A DNA stretch of 64,000 nt from Helicobacter muridarum (GTDB taxonomy: Bacteria; Campylobacterota; Campylobacteria; Campylobacterales; Helicobacteraceae): positions 124,001-188,000 of the forward strand of contig NZ_JRPD02000001.1 in assembly GCF_000765805.2 (NCBI RefSeq). Reading direction: 5' to 3'. The notes beneath the pieces are model-generated. The model made no database searches. It was not told the origin of the DNA and saw nothing but the letters and a program-made list of their open reading frames with translations. Positions 38,481 through 48,205 of the stretch are shown piece by piece (position 1 is the first letter of the stretch; each line of letters begins with the position of its first letter). The position numbers and the translations under genes were made by a program.

Positions 38481-39698
38481 TTATTCAGCATTGTCATAGA
38501 GTGGAGCATTCTTTATATATTCCAGTAGGCTTGTAGCATATGATCCGCTTGGGAGCATAAATTCTAGTGTGGCTTGTGCTTTTGTAGGAATGTAATTAAT
38601 CTTCATATCTTTAGGATAAACCCATGCATATCTCCTTGTGCCTTTAGCTAGCAGGTTATGTGCAAAGCTAGATTCTATAATGCCTGCTTGGTTTGTTGCA
38701 AGTAAATTTCTTGCTTTACTTTTTGTATTAAATTCTTCGGCTTTGATGGGGAGTTTTGATTCTATTCCACTTAAAAGCCCAGTAATTGCAATATCGCTTT
38801 GCTCAAGTCTTGTAATATCAGCTTGAATATGCTGCATACTGGATTCTGTAGAATTTAGTATATCCATTACCCTTTGTTCTCCAAATATGAAATATTTGCC
38901 AAAGGGATAATGTTTACATATATCTCCTAGTAGTGGTTTTAATATTAACTTAGAATCATGTAGCAACTTTAATAAGTCTAATGACAAATCTAATTTATAT
39001 TCTTGAAATATTGCTTGTTTAGCATCTTTTGGTTTAAATGATGATATAAGGCTGCTTAATTTTAGACGAGATTCTAGCCATAGGTTGAAATAATGACTTT
39101 GCAGGCTAGAGATTAGGAATTTTTCCTTTTTTGTTTGTCTCTTGGCTGGTTTTGTAATATTCATAGCAAGCTTGTAGTTATCACCAAAGTTTCCAAATCT
39201 CTGAAATCCAAAGAAATTTGGGAATCCAAACTCTTGTGCTAGCTTTGCCTCACTTTTTAATCTTTCAAAATTCTGTATTGAAACCTTCTTTAGTCGAATG
39301 AAGAACTTATTGCCCAATAAATGACCAATTTTTAGCTTGTTATTATGTAAGTGGGATTCCATAATGCTTATATTTTCATGGATATTGCTAGTTATATTTT
39401 TGCATGATTTGTATGGCATAGAGATAAATTGATAGCTAAGGGCATGTTTGTCTTTTAATCCAGCATAGCCAATTTCTCTTTGTGGAATGCCTAATTTATC
39501 GCTAATGATTTCAATGGCTTCAGGCGTGCTTATGTTTTTCTTTTTAATCTTCAAGATAGCATGCTCTCCAGATTCTTGAAATTTGTATAGTGGAATCTCC
39601 TCTACAATGAAGTCTCTCGCATTTTGGGAGAAGACAAATTCAAGTGGAGCATGAAGCTTTCCATAGTAAGTAATACCCAGACTAAATTTTTTATCCAT
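38481..39698 (-). CDS. truD: tRNA pseudouridine(13) synthase TruD
   Basis: Makes pseudouridine at position 13 of tRNA(Glu). 405 residues. Catalytic Asp in IGYAGLKDKHALSYQ near residue 83, the NFFGFQRFG segment near 167 and the C-terminal TLEFMLPSGSYAT are family hallmarks. AAGGAT precedes the start. A divergent promoter for the next rightward genes lies just upstream. Confidence 0.93.
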   Translation of the reverse strand: MDKKFSLGITYYGKLHAPLEFVFSQNARDFIVEEIPLYKFQESGEHAILKIKKKNISTPEAIEIISDKLGIPQREIGYAGLKDKHALSYQFISMPYKSCKNITSNIHENISIMESHLHNNKLKIGHLLGNKFFIRLKKVSIQNFERLKSEAKLAQEFGFPNFFGFQRFGNFGDNYKLAMNITKPAKRQTKKEKFLISSLQSHYFNLWLESRLKLSSLISSFKPKDAKQAIFQEYKLDLSLDLLKLLHDSKLILKPLLGDICKHYPFGKYFIFGEQRVMDILNSTESSMQHIQADITRLEQSDIAITGLLSGIESKLPIKAEEFNTKSKARNLLATNQAGIIESSFAHNLLAKGTRRYAWVYPKDMKINYIPTKAQATLEFMLPSGSYATSLLEYIKNAPLYDNAE

Positions 39699-39743
39699 AG
39701 GCGATCCTTATTCTAAATTTTTGAATGTCAGTTTGAAAAATGT

Positions 39744-39749
39744 TATAAT
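39744..39749 (+). promoter_or_regulatory. -10 element of the coaD-tmk operon
   Basis: Exact TATAAT with preceding TGT, 51 bp before the ATG at 39801. Divergent from truD. Confidence 0.6.
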
Positions 39750-39800
39750 CTTAGCCCGTATTTTATAACAACCAAAAAGCTTGCTTTAAGGATAGTGATA

Positions 39801-40196
39801 ATGTATATGGTTGATTTTTACTTGATACTTTGGGGTATTGCATTTGCTTGTGTTGTTCCAACTCTAATGATTGGAGTTGTATATATACTAGTTAGCAATA
39901 GAGAAACCCCAAGACATGATTTCACGGTTAATGATATGTTAAATGTTATCAAAGGAGCAAAAAGTAAGGATGCATTTACTTCAGCGTTAAATCAATTCAA
40001 AAGCAAATTCAAAGTATTAGATCAAAAAAAGTTTGATGTATGGATAAGTTGCGTTAAAGAGCTAGTTAATTCATCTCATTGGGATACAGATGCGATAGCT
40101 AAATTTGGACAAGAGCTAGAAGATGCAAATAGCGCGCAAGCAAAGAATATTTCTATAGCAATTGCTACAGTGCTAAAGACTAAAGAGAAAAAATAA
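39801..40196 (+). CDS. Small membrane-anchored protein of unknown function
   Basis: About 131 residues with one N-terminal membrane segment (FYLILWGIAFACVVPTLMIGV) and a charged, mostly helical C-terminal domain containing SKDAFTSALNQFKSKFKVLD. The ATG at 39801 is chosen because AAGGA (39788-39792) lies eight bases before it; the GTG at 39795 is too close. It precedes coaD by 48 bp. I do not recognise a family by name; such proteins occur in this position in helicobacters and campylobacters as far as I recall. Confidence 0.8.
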   Translation: MYMVDFYLILWGIAFACVVPTLMIGVVYILVSNRETPRHDFTVNDMLNVIKGAKSKDAFTSALNQFKSKFKVLDQKKFDVWISCVKELVNSSHWDTDAIAKFGQELEDANSAQAKNISIAIATVLKTKEKK

Positions 40197-40244
40197 TTTT
40201 GTATTTATAAGCGGATTTGTAAGCCCAATTATTTAAGGAGCATA

Positions 40245-40724
40245 ATGAAAAAATTAGCAATTTATCCTGGCACATTTGATCCTTTGACTAATGGGCATGT
40301 TGATATTATTAGAAGAAGTATTGCTATGTTTAAGCATGTAATTGTAGCCGTGGCAAAGTCAGAATCTAAAAATCCCCTATATACTCTTTATGAGAGAGAA
40401 AAGATGGTGCAGTTGGCACTTAAGGAATATGACTTTGATAATGTATCTTGCTTATGCTTTGATAATTTGCTAGCAGATTTTGCAAGTGAGCTTGGGGCTA
40501 CTGTTATTATTCGTGGGCTTAGGGTTGTTAGTGATTTTGAATATGAGTTGCAAATGGGCTATGCTAATGCTTCCCTTAATGATTCCTTAGACACCATATA
40601 TTTTATGCCCACATTGCAAAATGCCTTTATTAGCTCATCTATTGTGCGCAGTATCATCACTCATAATGGCAGGTTTAATCATCTTGTGCCACAAAGCATT
40701 CATGATTATATTAAGAGTAAGTAG
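40245..40724 (+). CDS. coaD: Phosphopantetheine adenylyltransferase
   Basis: Transfers AMP to 4'-phosphopantetheine in coenzyme A synthesis. 159 residues, full length. Nucleotidyltransferase motif [16 protein letters not shown] at the N-terminus and ISSSIVRSI near 129, with the ATP-site [21 protein letters not shown] lies seven bases before the ATG. Its stop overlaps the tmk start by one base. Confidence 0.96.
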   Translation: MKKLAIYPGTFDPLTNGHVDIIRRSIAMFKHVIVAVAKSESKNPLYTLYEREKMVQLALKEYDFDNVSCLCFDNLLADFASELGATVIIRGLRVVSDFEYELQMGYANASLNDSLDTIYFMPTLQNAFISSSIVRSIITHNGRFNHLVPQSIHDYIKSK

Positions 40725-41401
40725 TGCGTTATTTTGTAATTGAGGGTGTGGATACAAGCGGTAAAAGCACACATTGGAATTTGCTTGCTACTAGAATCCA
40801 AAATGCCCGTATCAACCCTCTTTCACAAGTTAACACTAGCTACATATCTCCTAATGATGTGATTTTTATACAAGAGCCAAGTAATTTGCCACTTGGTAAA
40901 AGGGTTCGCGATATGATATTGCATGAGAATATTACAAATGATGATATGTCAAGATTCTTATTATTTCTAGCACAAAGAGCTGAGCTAATACAATATTATA
41001 AATCCCTGCCAAATATTGTAATCTCTGATAGAAGTTTAATATCTGGCATAGCATACAAAGGCATTGATTCTATCATTAGTATAAAACAGGCTTTAGATAT
41101 AAATCTTATTGCTACGCGCAATATTCTTCCAGAAAAAATTGTATTCTTAAAACTTAGCTATGATGAAATAATCAAACGTTTAAAGAAAAAAATGGAATTA
41201 AACAATACAGCCAAAGATCATATAGAGCTAAAGGGAGCAAAATACTTATATGATATTCAATTGCAATTTGAACAAATTTTACAAGAAATTAGCCTTTATG
41301 CTAGAAGCAAAGATATAAACATTAATATATTAGAGCTTGATGCCTCTTATAGTAAGGAAATTTTGCATAATGAGATTCGTTTATTCTTTGGAGTTTCTTA
41401 A
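40724..41401 (+). CDS. tmk: Thymidylate kinase
   Basis: Phosphorylates dTMP to dTDP. 225 residues, at the long end for the family. P-loop in IEGVDTSGKSTHWN, the DRS motif in VISDRSLISGIAYKG near 105, and the LID region RLKKKMELNNTAKD. The start is GTG (40724) overlapping the coaD stop. The C-terminal part is somewhat longer than usual. Confidence 0.94.
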   Translation: MRYFVIEGVDTSGKSTHWNLLATRIQNARINPLSQVNTSYISPNDVIFIQEPSNLPLGKRVRDMILHENITNDDMSRFLLFLAQRAELIQYYKSLPNIVISDRSLISGIAYKGIDSIISIKQALDINLIATRNILPEKIVFLKLSYDEIIKRLKKKMELNNTAKDHIELKGAKYLYDIQLQFEQILQEISLYARSKDININILELDASYSKEILHNEIRLFFGVS

Positions 41402-41430
41402 AAATATATATCTAATGGTGTAACTGAATC

Positions 41431-42024
41431 ATGTATTGTTCTATATGCAATAGGCTATCATTTAGCATTATTTGCAAACTATGTATTGATTCCTTATGGC
41501 GCATAGAATCTAAAAGGGAGCTTGATAATGGTTTAAGGGTGTTTAGCTCTTTTGCTTTTAGTGAGCTAAGGGGGCTTATACATACTAAGTATAATGTTAT
41601 TGGTAGTAGGATTTTTAGACGCTTAGGAGAAATAGCTATTAAGGAGTTTTTTATATCATATAATGACCTATTGGGGTTAGATAGGAATCAAGTTGGCATT
41701 GTTTGTGTAAGAAATATGCGAATTGGTTTGTATTCTCATAGCGCGATTCTTGCTCGTTGTTTTAAATCATTTGGTTTTAGAGTTTTTCATAATGTTCTTA
41801 AAACAGGCAATGATATTCGTTTTATGCAATTGAATTTAAGACAGCGAAAAAGTGTTAGCCGTAATTTTTTATTTCATGCCAAGATATTAAGGAACATAAG
41901 TGCTGTTATTTTAGTTGATGATTTGATTACTACAGGTCAGACATTGCTTGAGGCAAGCAATGTTATAGAATCAAATGGTATAAAGGTTTTGTGTGCATGG
42001 ACATTGTGTGATACAAGATTCTAA
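41431..42024 (+). CDS. comF: ComF-family phosphoribosyltransferase-like protein
   Basis: 197 residues. An N-terminal four-cysteine zinc-finger-like motif (CSIC and CKLC) is followed by the PRPP-binding loop VILVDDLITTGQTLLEA near 165. ComF proteins help bring transformed single-stranded DNA into the cytoplasm and aid primosome function; natural competence is usual in Helicobacter. The gene starts 30 bp after tmk and is probably in the same operon. Confidence 0.88.
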   Translation: MYCSICNRLSFSIICKLCIDSLWRIESKRELDNGLRVFSSFAFSELRGLIHTKYNVIGSRIFRRLGEIAIKEFFISYNDLLGLDRNQVGIVCVRNMRIGLYSHSAILARCFKSFGFRVFHNVLKTGNDIRFMQLNLRQRKSVSRNFLFHAKILRNISAVILVDDLITTGQTLLEASNVIESNGIKVLCAWTLCDTRF

Positions 42025-42070
42025 TATATAAGTAACTTTTTGCTTGGCGATATTTTTGCTAAAAGCATGC

Positions 42071-42076
42071 TATAAT
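42071..42076 (+). promoter_or_regulatory. -10 element of the rpsP operon
   Basis: Exact TATAAT preceded by GC, 44 bp before the rpsP ATG. Confidence 0.65.
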
Positions 42077-42120
42077 GTAAGCTTATTTTTTATCTTAATA
42101 TCATCAAATAAAGGATATAA

Positions 42121-42351
42121 ATGGCAACTGTTATTAGATTAACAAGAATGGGCAGGAAAAAGAAGCCTTTTTACCGAATAGTTGTGACAGATTCTAGAAA
42201 GAGGAGAGATGGCGGCTGGATAGAATCTCTTGGTATCTACAACCCTATAGCAAATCCAGTTGTTGTAAAAATCAATAAAGAGAGATTAGAATATTGGAAA
42301 GGAGTTGGTGCTAAAATGAGCGAGAGAGTAGCAACTCTGAGCAAACAATAG
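42121..42351 (+). CDS. rpsP: 30S ribosomal protein S16
   Basis: 76 residues, the usual campylobacterial length. Starts [19 protein letters not shown] and contains [18 protein letters not shown], both diagnostic for bS16. AAAGGAT lies before the ATG. It heads a run with khpA and rimM, whose products act in ribosome assembly. Confidence 0.97.
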   Translation: MATVIRLTRMGRKKKPFYRIVVTDSRKRRDGGWIESLGIYNPIANPVVVKINKERLEYWKGVGAKMSERVATLSKQ

Positions 42352-42374
42352 ACTGATTTTATAATGGATATGAT

Positions 42375-42632
42375 ATGCATGAACATTTGGTTGAGAGATT
42401 TTTAGAAGTTTATCTCAAAAAGATTGTCAAGTATCCCGAGCATATTGCCATTAAAAGGCAGACTGGTAAGAGTTCTGATTATATACTCTGCATTCATGCA
42501 GCCGAGAAAGATGCGGGTAAAATCATAGGCAAAGACGGCAAGATGATAAGCTCCTTGAAGAATGTTATATCTGCAATTAAAGCAAAGGATAATGTTTCCT
42601 ATGAATTGATTGTAGTGCCAAAGCAAATATAG
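42375..42632 (+). CDS. khpA: RNA-binding protein KhpA (KH domain)
   Basis: 85 residues with one KH domain, the GxxG loop in KIIGKDGKMISSLKN near 51. KhpA proteins bind RNA and sit between rpsP and rimM in many bacteria, as here. It may pair with a KhpB/Jag protein elsewhere. Confidence 0.92.
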   Translation: MHEHLVERFLEVYLKKIVKYPEHIAIKRQTGKSSDYILCIHAAEKDAGKIIGKDGKMISSLKNVISAIKAKDNVSYELIVVPKQI

Positions 42633-42683
42633 TTAAGCTACATACTGTTTCATGATATTTTATAATTTATAGACGAGCTTATT

Positions 42684-43361
42684 ATGTTAGAAAGTGAGAT
42701 GATGGATTCTAAGATTATCTTGCTAGATTCCAATGAGCTTGTTGCTGTTTCTTCTTTGGGCAAGCCATTTGGGTTACATGGAGGGGTTAGAACATTTCTT
42801 ATTACAGATTTCCCAGAGATTTTTGTTAAGGATTCTAGCTTTTATATATGTCTTAGTGATATTGCTATTAATAAGAGTATCAATGATATTTTTAAGCCAA
42901 CTGTTAGTAACTTACATAAAACAAAACATAGTAATAATATAGGGAATCCAATACACAATATAGCAAAAAGTCCAAACACAAAGCTTTCTAATATTTCTTG
43001 TATTGTGCTAACTCTTTGTAGATATGATGTAAAAAAGCAGGCACTATTTTTTAATGAAGTTACTAGCAAGGAGCAAGCAGAATTACTTCGTAATTCTACA
43101 CTATATAGCACTATAGAATCTACAAGACAATTTTGTAAGCTTAGCGAATTTGAGTTTTTCTATTTTGATGTTATTGGCATGCAAGTAGTAGAAGATGACA
43201 AGATTCTAGGTGTGGTTAGTGATATTCAAGATATTGCAAATACCTATTACTTTATCCTTGATAAAAACTTTCTTATTCCATATATTGATAGATATGTTCT
43301 TAGCATAGATAAGGATAAGGGACAGATTATTACGCGTGATGCTAAGTTTTTACGCACTTAA
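42684..43361 (+). CDS. rimM: Ribosome maturation factor RimM with an internal insertion
   Basis: Needed for 30S head assembly, binding S19. The N-terminal barrel is recognisable (VSSLGKPFGLHGGVRTFLIT) and so is the PRC-barrel (FEFFYFDVIGMQVVEDDKI and IPYIDRYV). 225 residues is about 45 longer than usual; the excess is an Asn/Ser/Lys-rich stretch at about 60-100, between strands of the N-terminal barrel. The next gene is obg; trmD and rplS, the usual followers of rimM, are absent. Confidence 0.9.
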   Translation: MLESEMMDSKIILLDSNELVAVSSLGKPFGLHGGVRTFLITDFPEIFVKDSSFYICLSDIAINKSINDIFKPTVSNLHKTKHSNNIGNPIHNIAKSPNTKLSNISCIVLTLCRYDVKKQALFFNEVTSKEQAELLRNSTLYSTIESTRQFCKLSEFEFFYFDVIGMQVVEDDKILGVVSDIQDIANTYYFILDKNFLIPYIDRYVLSIDKDKGQIITRDAKFLRT

Positions 43362-43435
43362 GATTTGCATCTAACTCCAATAAAAGCACAGATTAATCAT
43401 CAAAATCAAAGGATTACAAAACATAAGGAAGCATA

Positions 43436-44797
43436 ATGTTCGTAGATAATGTAGAGATTTTTATACAATCAGGCAGTGGTGGTGCTGGGGCTGTTAGCTT
43501 TAGGAGAGAGAAGTATGTTTTACAAGGTGGTCCTGATGGAGGTGATGGCGGGCGAGGTGGAGATGTATATGCTTTAGTTGATAAGAATACCAATACTTTA
43601 GCAAAGTTTCGTGGACGCAAGAGATATGTAGCGCAAGATGGTGCACAAGGAAGTGCTAGGAATTGTCAAGGCAGAAGCGGGGAGGATATTATTATTAAGA
43701 TTCCACCGGGCACACAAATCATTGATGCACAAACAAAGTTAGTTCTATTTGATTTGCTTTATGATGGGCAAAAAGTAAAGATATTGCAAGGTGGCAAAGG
43801 AGGGAAAGGTAACACAAGGTTTAAAAGTTCAACTAACCAGCGTCCAAATTATGCGCAAAAAGGTATATCAGGTAAATGCCTTAAAGTTATTTTAGAATTA
43901 AAACTAATTGCTGATGTAGCACTTGTTGGATTCCCTAATACAGGGAAGTCTAGTCTTATATCAAGGCTTACTAACTCTAAGCCAAAAATTGCCAATTATG
44001 AATTTAGCACTATTGTCCCAAATCTAGGTGTAGTAGATGTGTTTGATTTCTTTTCTTACACTATGGCAGATATTCCAGGTCTTATACAAGGTGCTAGCGA
44101 GGGCAAGGGGCTTGGCTTGCAATTCTTGCGACATATTGAGCGCACAAAGATATTATTATTTTTGCTTGATGTCTCAAAAATGATTGATTTTTCTAATCCT
44201 TTGGAATCAAATAATTCTTTGTATTCTGCCAATGCTTTAGAATCTGAATATAATTCTTCTTATGTTAATACCTCAATAAATGAGCAATCTCTAGTTAGGC
44301 AATTTGAGATTCTTTTTAATGAATTACGCCAATACTCAAAATTCCTTGCAAATAAACCCTATGCCATAGCTCTAAGTAAAAGTGATTTAGTCATTTTTGA
44401 ATCTTTTGCACATTCTCATTTTCACTTTGATTTTAATGAGTATAATATTGGTGGATTGCAGACAATGGCTTATATTTCACCAAGCTTAGTGCATTATATG
44501 GAGTATGGATATGTGGACTTTGGAGTGAATTTATCTAATGATAATTTTAGAATAGATTTAGAAAATGAAAATGTTAATGATATAGGCTATGTGGATTCTA
44601 AACACATTGAATCTACTTTTCAAAGATCAACAATACAAGAACTTGAGTTAGATTCAAGCTATAAAGATTTTAATGTTGTAGATAAGCCGCTTTTTATTTT
44701 GCCAATATCATCTGTGAGCGGACTGAACCTAGACTCACTAAAAACATTGCTAGCTATTGCTTTGAAATCTAGTCTTATTCCAAGTAAAGACTCTTAA
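43436..44797 (+). CDS. obgE: GTPase Obg/CgtA with an insertion between G4 and G5
   Basis: Ribosome-associated GTPase for 50S assembly and stress control. The Gly-rich Obg fold (residues 1-158; [14 protein letters not shown]) precedes the G domain: G1 GFPNTGKSS near 165, G3 [14 protein letters not shown] near 210, G4 variant SKSD near 320 and G5 SSVSGLN near 435. A block of about 90 residues rich in Asn, Asp and Tyr separates G4 from G5, where normal Obg has a short loop; a smaller Ser/Asn-rich insert follows G3. 453 residues against about 360 in relatives. Confidence 0.93.
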   Translation: MFVDNVEIFIQSGSGGAGAVSFRREKYVLQGGPDGGDGGRGGDVYALVDKNTNTLAKFRGRKRYVAQDGAQGSARNCQGRSGEDIIIKIPPGTQIIDAQTKLVLFDLLYDGQKVKILQGGKGGKGNTRFKSSTNQRPNYAQKGISGKCLKVILELKLIADVALVGFPNTGKSSLISRLTNSKPKIANYEFSTIVPNLGVVDVFDFFSYTMADIPGLIQGASEGKGLGLQFLRHIERTKILLFLLDVSKMIDFSNPLESNNSLYSANALESEYNSSYVNTSINEQSLVRQFEILFNELRQYSKFLANKPYAIALSKSDLVIFESFAHSHFHFDFNEYNIGGLQTMAYISPSLVHYMEYGYVDFGVNLSNDNFRIDLENENVNDIGYVDSKHIESTFQRSTIQELELDSSYKDFNVVDKPLFILPISSVSGLNLDSLKTLLAIALKSSLIPSKDS

Positions 44798-44861
44798 AAT
44801 TCTATGAATCATTTCATGCTACAATTCCTATTAGCACCACTCTAATATAGTAGGCTATACA

Positions 44862-45989
44862 ATGGCAGAAGAAGAAAAAACCCACGCCCCCTCCCAACGC
44901 AAAATAGAGAAAGCAAGAGAGGAGGGCAGTATTGCAAAAAGTCCGGATTTGGTAGGTTTTGCAGGTCTTGTTGTTGGTCTTTTTTTGCTATTTATTATCT
45001 TTCCGTTTTGGGTTCAAAATTTAAAATATATATATATTGAGTGTGTTAAATTATTTAATATGGACTTCACCATCAATAATATTTTTACTCTTTCTATGGC
45101 TACATTTAAAATTGTTTTCATTTGTGTGATGCCTTTTTTCCTAGCCCTAGTCATAGCTGGAATCATGGGCAATATAGCGCAATTTGGATTTTTGCTTAGC
45201 TTCAAAATCATTCAGCCAAAGTTTGATAAAATTAACCCAATCAAAGGCGCAAAGAATCTTCTTTCTTTAAAAAAGCTACTTGATGGGTTTATGATTACAT
45301 TAAAGGTTAGTGTTGCGTTTGGGATAGGATTCTTTATTTTTATAGGATTCTTAGACGAAGTTGCAGGCATTTCTTTATCTCCTCTTAATGAACAACTAAA
45401 ATGGCTATATCAAAAATCTTTAATACTTATTAGTTCATTGCTCGCTGTATTCTTGGTTATGGCTGTGATAGACTTCATTATAAAACGTTATCAATATATC
45501 AAGAGCCTTAGAATGACCAAGCAAGAGATGAAAGATGAATTCAAACAGCAAGAGGGTAACCAAGAGATAAAGGCTAAGATTCGGCAAATAATGATGAAAA
45601 ACGCTATGAATAAGATGATGAGCTCTATTCCTAGCGCAAATGTAGTAGTTACAAATCCAACACATTATGCTGTTGCCTTGCGCTTTGATAGTGATAAGGA
45701 GTCTGCTCCTGTAGTTGTTGCAAAGGGTATAGATCATCTTGCTATTCGCATTAAAAGCATAGCAAGAGAGCATGAGATTCTAATTGTTGAGAATCCTCCT
45801 CTAGCAAGAGAGCTATATCGTATAGTAGACGTGGACAAAATGATACCACAAGAGCTTTTTAGTGCAGTTGTAGAATTATTCCAATATGTTGCAATACTTG
45901 AGAGAAAAAGAGGCAGAGAGCCAGAGTTTATGCGCAAGGCACAACAAAAAGCAGAAAATGCAAATAACACTAAGATAGCCTCTTTTTAG
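44862..45989 (+). CDS. flhB: Flagellar export switch protein FlhB
   Basis: Inner-membrane component of the flagellar type III export gate. 375 residues: the N-terminus EEEKTHAPSQRKIEKAREEG is typical, four membrane segments follow (about 28-50, 85-110, 145-165, 185-205), and the autocleavage site NPTHYAVALRF is near 265. The cytoplasmic domain then switches export from rod/hook to filament proteins. A TACAAT at 44820-44825 may be its -10 element. Confidence 0.96.
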   Translation: MAEEEKTHAPSQRKIEKAREEGSIAKSPDLVGFAGLVVGLFLLFIIFPFWVQNLKYIYIECVKLFNMDFTINNIFTLSMATFKIVFICVMPFFLALVIAGIMGNIAQFGFLLSFKIIQPKFDKINPIKGAKNLLSLKKLLDGFMITLKVSVAFGIGFFIFIGFLDEVAGISLSPLNEQLKWLYQKSLILISSLLAVFLVMAVIDFIIKRYQYIKSLRMTKQEMKDEFKQQEGNQEIKAKIRQIMMKNAMNKMMSSIPSANVVVTNPTHYAVALRFDSDKESAPVVVAKGIDHLAIRIKSIAREHEILIVENPPLARELYRIVDVDKMIPQELFSAVVELFQYVAILERKRGREPEFMRKAQQKAENANNTKIASF

Positions 45990-46003
45990 AGCAGGGGGAA
46001 GTT

Positions 46004-47257
46004 TTGTTGTTTTATAGTAATAATGCTAATGAGAGAGGGTTATATACTAGTATTTTTTGTATTCTTTTGCTTGCTGATGTGATTTTGCTGTTTTGGTTTG
46101 TCTCACAGACTAGCATTTATTTGCAAGAGGCAGTAGGGTTTTTTTCTTTTCAAGATTCTGCCATAACTTTTGGTAAGAGCTTTAGTCAGTCATTTTGTTA
46201 TAAACTAGCTATCTTTGGTGTAAGAGTTTTTGAGAGTCTTGGAATACATCCTATATATAATGATTTTGGACTTCGAGCCCCCTTTATTTTATTTCATATC
46301 TGTAATTGCATATTGCTTTATTCAATATGCTTGAGTTTATTTAGGAGAGCTAAAGATTGTTTGTTTTGCGTAGCAATCTTTATGTTAGTTCCTGGTATTA
46401 GCGTTAGTGCTTTGGTGGTATCAAATGCTAGCGTTTTAATATTATTAGCCCTACTTATCATTTATTTTCAATTAGTGCGTAATTGTATAGCATATCCTTT
46501 GTTTATTGTTGCATCTGTATTTGATTCTGGTGGCAGTATTATGTGCTTGGCATTATTCATTTATGCTCTCTATTATCGTATGAGCAAAACCATAGCTTTT
46601 GCGATTATATGCTTTGGCTTAAATATGTATCTTTTTGCACCTGTTTTTGGTGTGCCCAAGTCCTACTTTTTGGATACGATTGGATTCTTAGCTATTGTCT
46701 TTACACCTGCATTATTTGTATATTACTGTGCTTATTTATATTTCTATACCTTTCATAATCCACCAAATCTATTGAATCTAATTTCATTTATTGGGTTTGT
46801 ACTTGTGCTTTTGTTATCTGTTAGACAGAATATCAAGGTTGATAGTTTTATGCCGATTCTAAGTGTTGGTATTCCTGTATTTGTTGATAGAATGTTTTCT
46901 GAACTAAGAGTTAGATTGCCGCAATTTCGATTAAAATACTTTATGCGAGCAAGCGTGGTTGCAATCTTCTTAATATTTGGCAATTTAGTGTTATTTGGTA
47001 ACAAGCTGACATATTATTTCAGTAATGAGCATAACTTTGCATATCCATTCTATGAGGCAAAAGATATAGCAAAACGTCTTTATGATATGAAAATTACAAA
47101 TATTGCAACATATGATAATTTAGCCAAGCGACTTGCCTTTTATGGAATTAATACCAATCCTAGTTCTCCATATAGATTAATCCAAATGAAAGACGGTGAT
47201 ATTCGCGTTATATATAGCAATAATGTAATTGCACAATATGGGGTTATTAAGCAATAA
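46004..47257 (+). CDS. Polytopic membrane protein, possibly GT-C-like
   Basis: 417 residues with about ten membrane segments and a soluble C-terminal domain of about 80 residues (FYEAKDIAKRLYDMKI onward). The start is TTG (46004) with GGGGGAAG just upstream. It follows flhB by 14 bp. The pattern of many helices plus a small soluble end resembles GT-C glycosyltransferases such as ArnT/PMT relatives, but no catalytic DD/DE loop is clear. Function unknown; a link to flagellin or envelope glycosylation is speculative. Confidence 0.7.
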   Translation: MLFYSNNANERGLYTSIFCILLLADVILLFWFVSQTSIYLQEAVGFFSFQDSAITFGKSFSQSFCYKLAIFGVRVFESLGIHPIYNDFGLRAPFILFHICNCILLYSICLSLFRRAKDCLFCVAIFMLVPGISVSALVVSNASVLILLALLIIYFQLVRNCIAYPLFIVASVFDSGGSIMCLALFIYALYYRMSKTIAFAIICFGLNMYLFAPVFGVPKSYFLDTIGFLAIVFTPALFVYYCAYLYFYTFHNPPNLLNLISFIGFVLVLLLSVRQNIKVDSFMPILSVGIPVFVDRMFSELRVRLPQFRLKYFMRASVVAIFLIFGNLVLFGNKLTYYFSNEHNFAYPFYEAKDIAKRLYDMKITNIATYDNLAKRLAFYGINTNPSSPYRLIQMKDGDIRVIYSNNVIAQYGVIKQ

Positions 47258-47323
47258 TGGGTGATTTTGAAATATTTTAGGTAATATTATTTAATTACTT
47301 AAATGATAGGCAAGGGGGAGGAA

Positions 47324-48205
47324 ATGGTTATAGGAGCTATGAGTGCACTTGTTACGCCATTTAAGAATGGTAAGATAGATACGCAAAGTTATGAATATCT
47401 AATTAAAAGGCAAATACAATATGGTATGGACGCTGTTGTTCCAGCTGGAACAACAGGAGAGAGTGCTACGATGAGTCATGCAGAGCATAAGGAATGTATT
47501 GAGATTGCAGTGCATACTTGCAAAAATACATGTGTGAAAGTTTTAGCTGGAGCAGGAAGCAATAATACTATAGAAGCGATTGAACTAGCCCAATTTGCAC
47601 AAAAATGCGGCGCAGATGCGATACTTTCTGTTGTCCCATATTACAATAAACCAACCCAAGAAGGACTATATTTACATTACAAAGCTATTGCAGAATCTAT
47701 TGACATTCCAATCATGCTTTATAATGTTCCATCTCGCACAGGTGTTGGGCTTGATGTTGAAACTGCTATTAGGCTTTATCATGATATAAGCAATATCTAT
47801 GCTATTAAAGAGGCTAGCGGACTTGTTGAACGTGTTTGTGCAATGCTTAATTATGATTCTTCATTTAATGTTCTAAGTGGAGATGATGCACTTAATTATA
47901 GCATATTATCATTAGGTGGTCAGGGTGTGATTTCTGTAACGGGTAATTTACTTCCAAAAGATATTGCCTCCTTGTGTCATCTTGCTATGGATAAGAATTT
48001 TACGCAGAGTTTAGCTATTTCTAACAAACTTTATGCTATAAATAGGGTCTTGTTTTATCAGAGCAATCCCATTCCAATTAAAGCAGCAATGTTTCTATCT
48101 GGGTTGATTCCTTGTCTTGAATATCGCCTACCCTTGTGTGAGCCTAGCAAGGAATGCATGAATTTAATCGAAAAAGCTTTAGAAAAATATGAGGTGCAAA
48201 AATGA
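47324..48205 (+). CDS. dapA: 4-hydroxy-tetrahydrodipicolinate synthase
   Basis: Condenses pyruvate with aspartate semialdehyde for lysine and peptidoglycan diaminopimelate. About 293 residues. [14 protein letters not shown] near 43, the [12 protein letters not shown] segment with the conserved Tyr near 133, and the Schiff-base Lys in [11 protein letters not shown] near 161. I chose ATG 47324, which follows AGGGGGAGG, over the earlier ATG at 47303. The stop overlaps the next gene by 4 bp. Confidence 0.95.
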   Translation: MVIGAMSALVTPFKNGKIDTQSYEYLIKRQIQYGMDAVVPAGTTGESATMSHAEHKECIEIAVHTCKNTCVKVLAGAGSNNTIEAIELAQFAQKCGADAILSVVPYYNKPTQEGLYLHYKAIAESIDIPIMLYNVPSRTGVGLDVETAIRLYHDISNIYAIKEASGLVERVCAMLNYDSSFNVLSGDDALNYSILSLGGQGVISVTGNLLPKDIASLCHLAMDKNFTQSLAISNKLYAINRVLFYQSNPIPIKAAMFLSGLIPCLEYRLPLCEPSKECMNLIEKALEKYEVQK

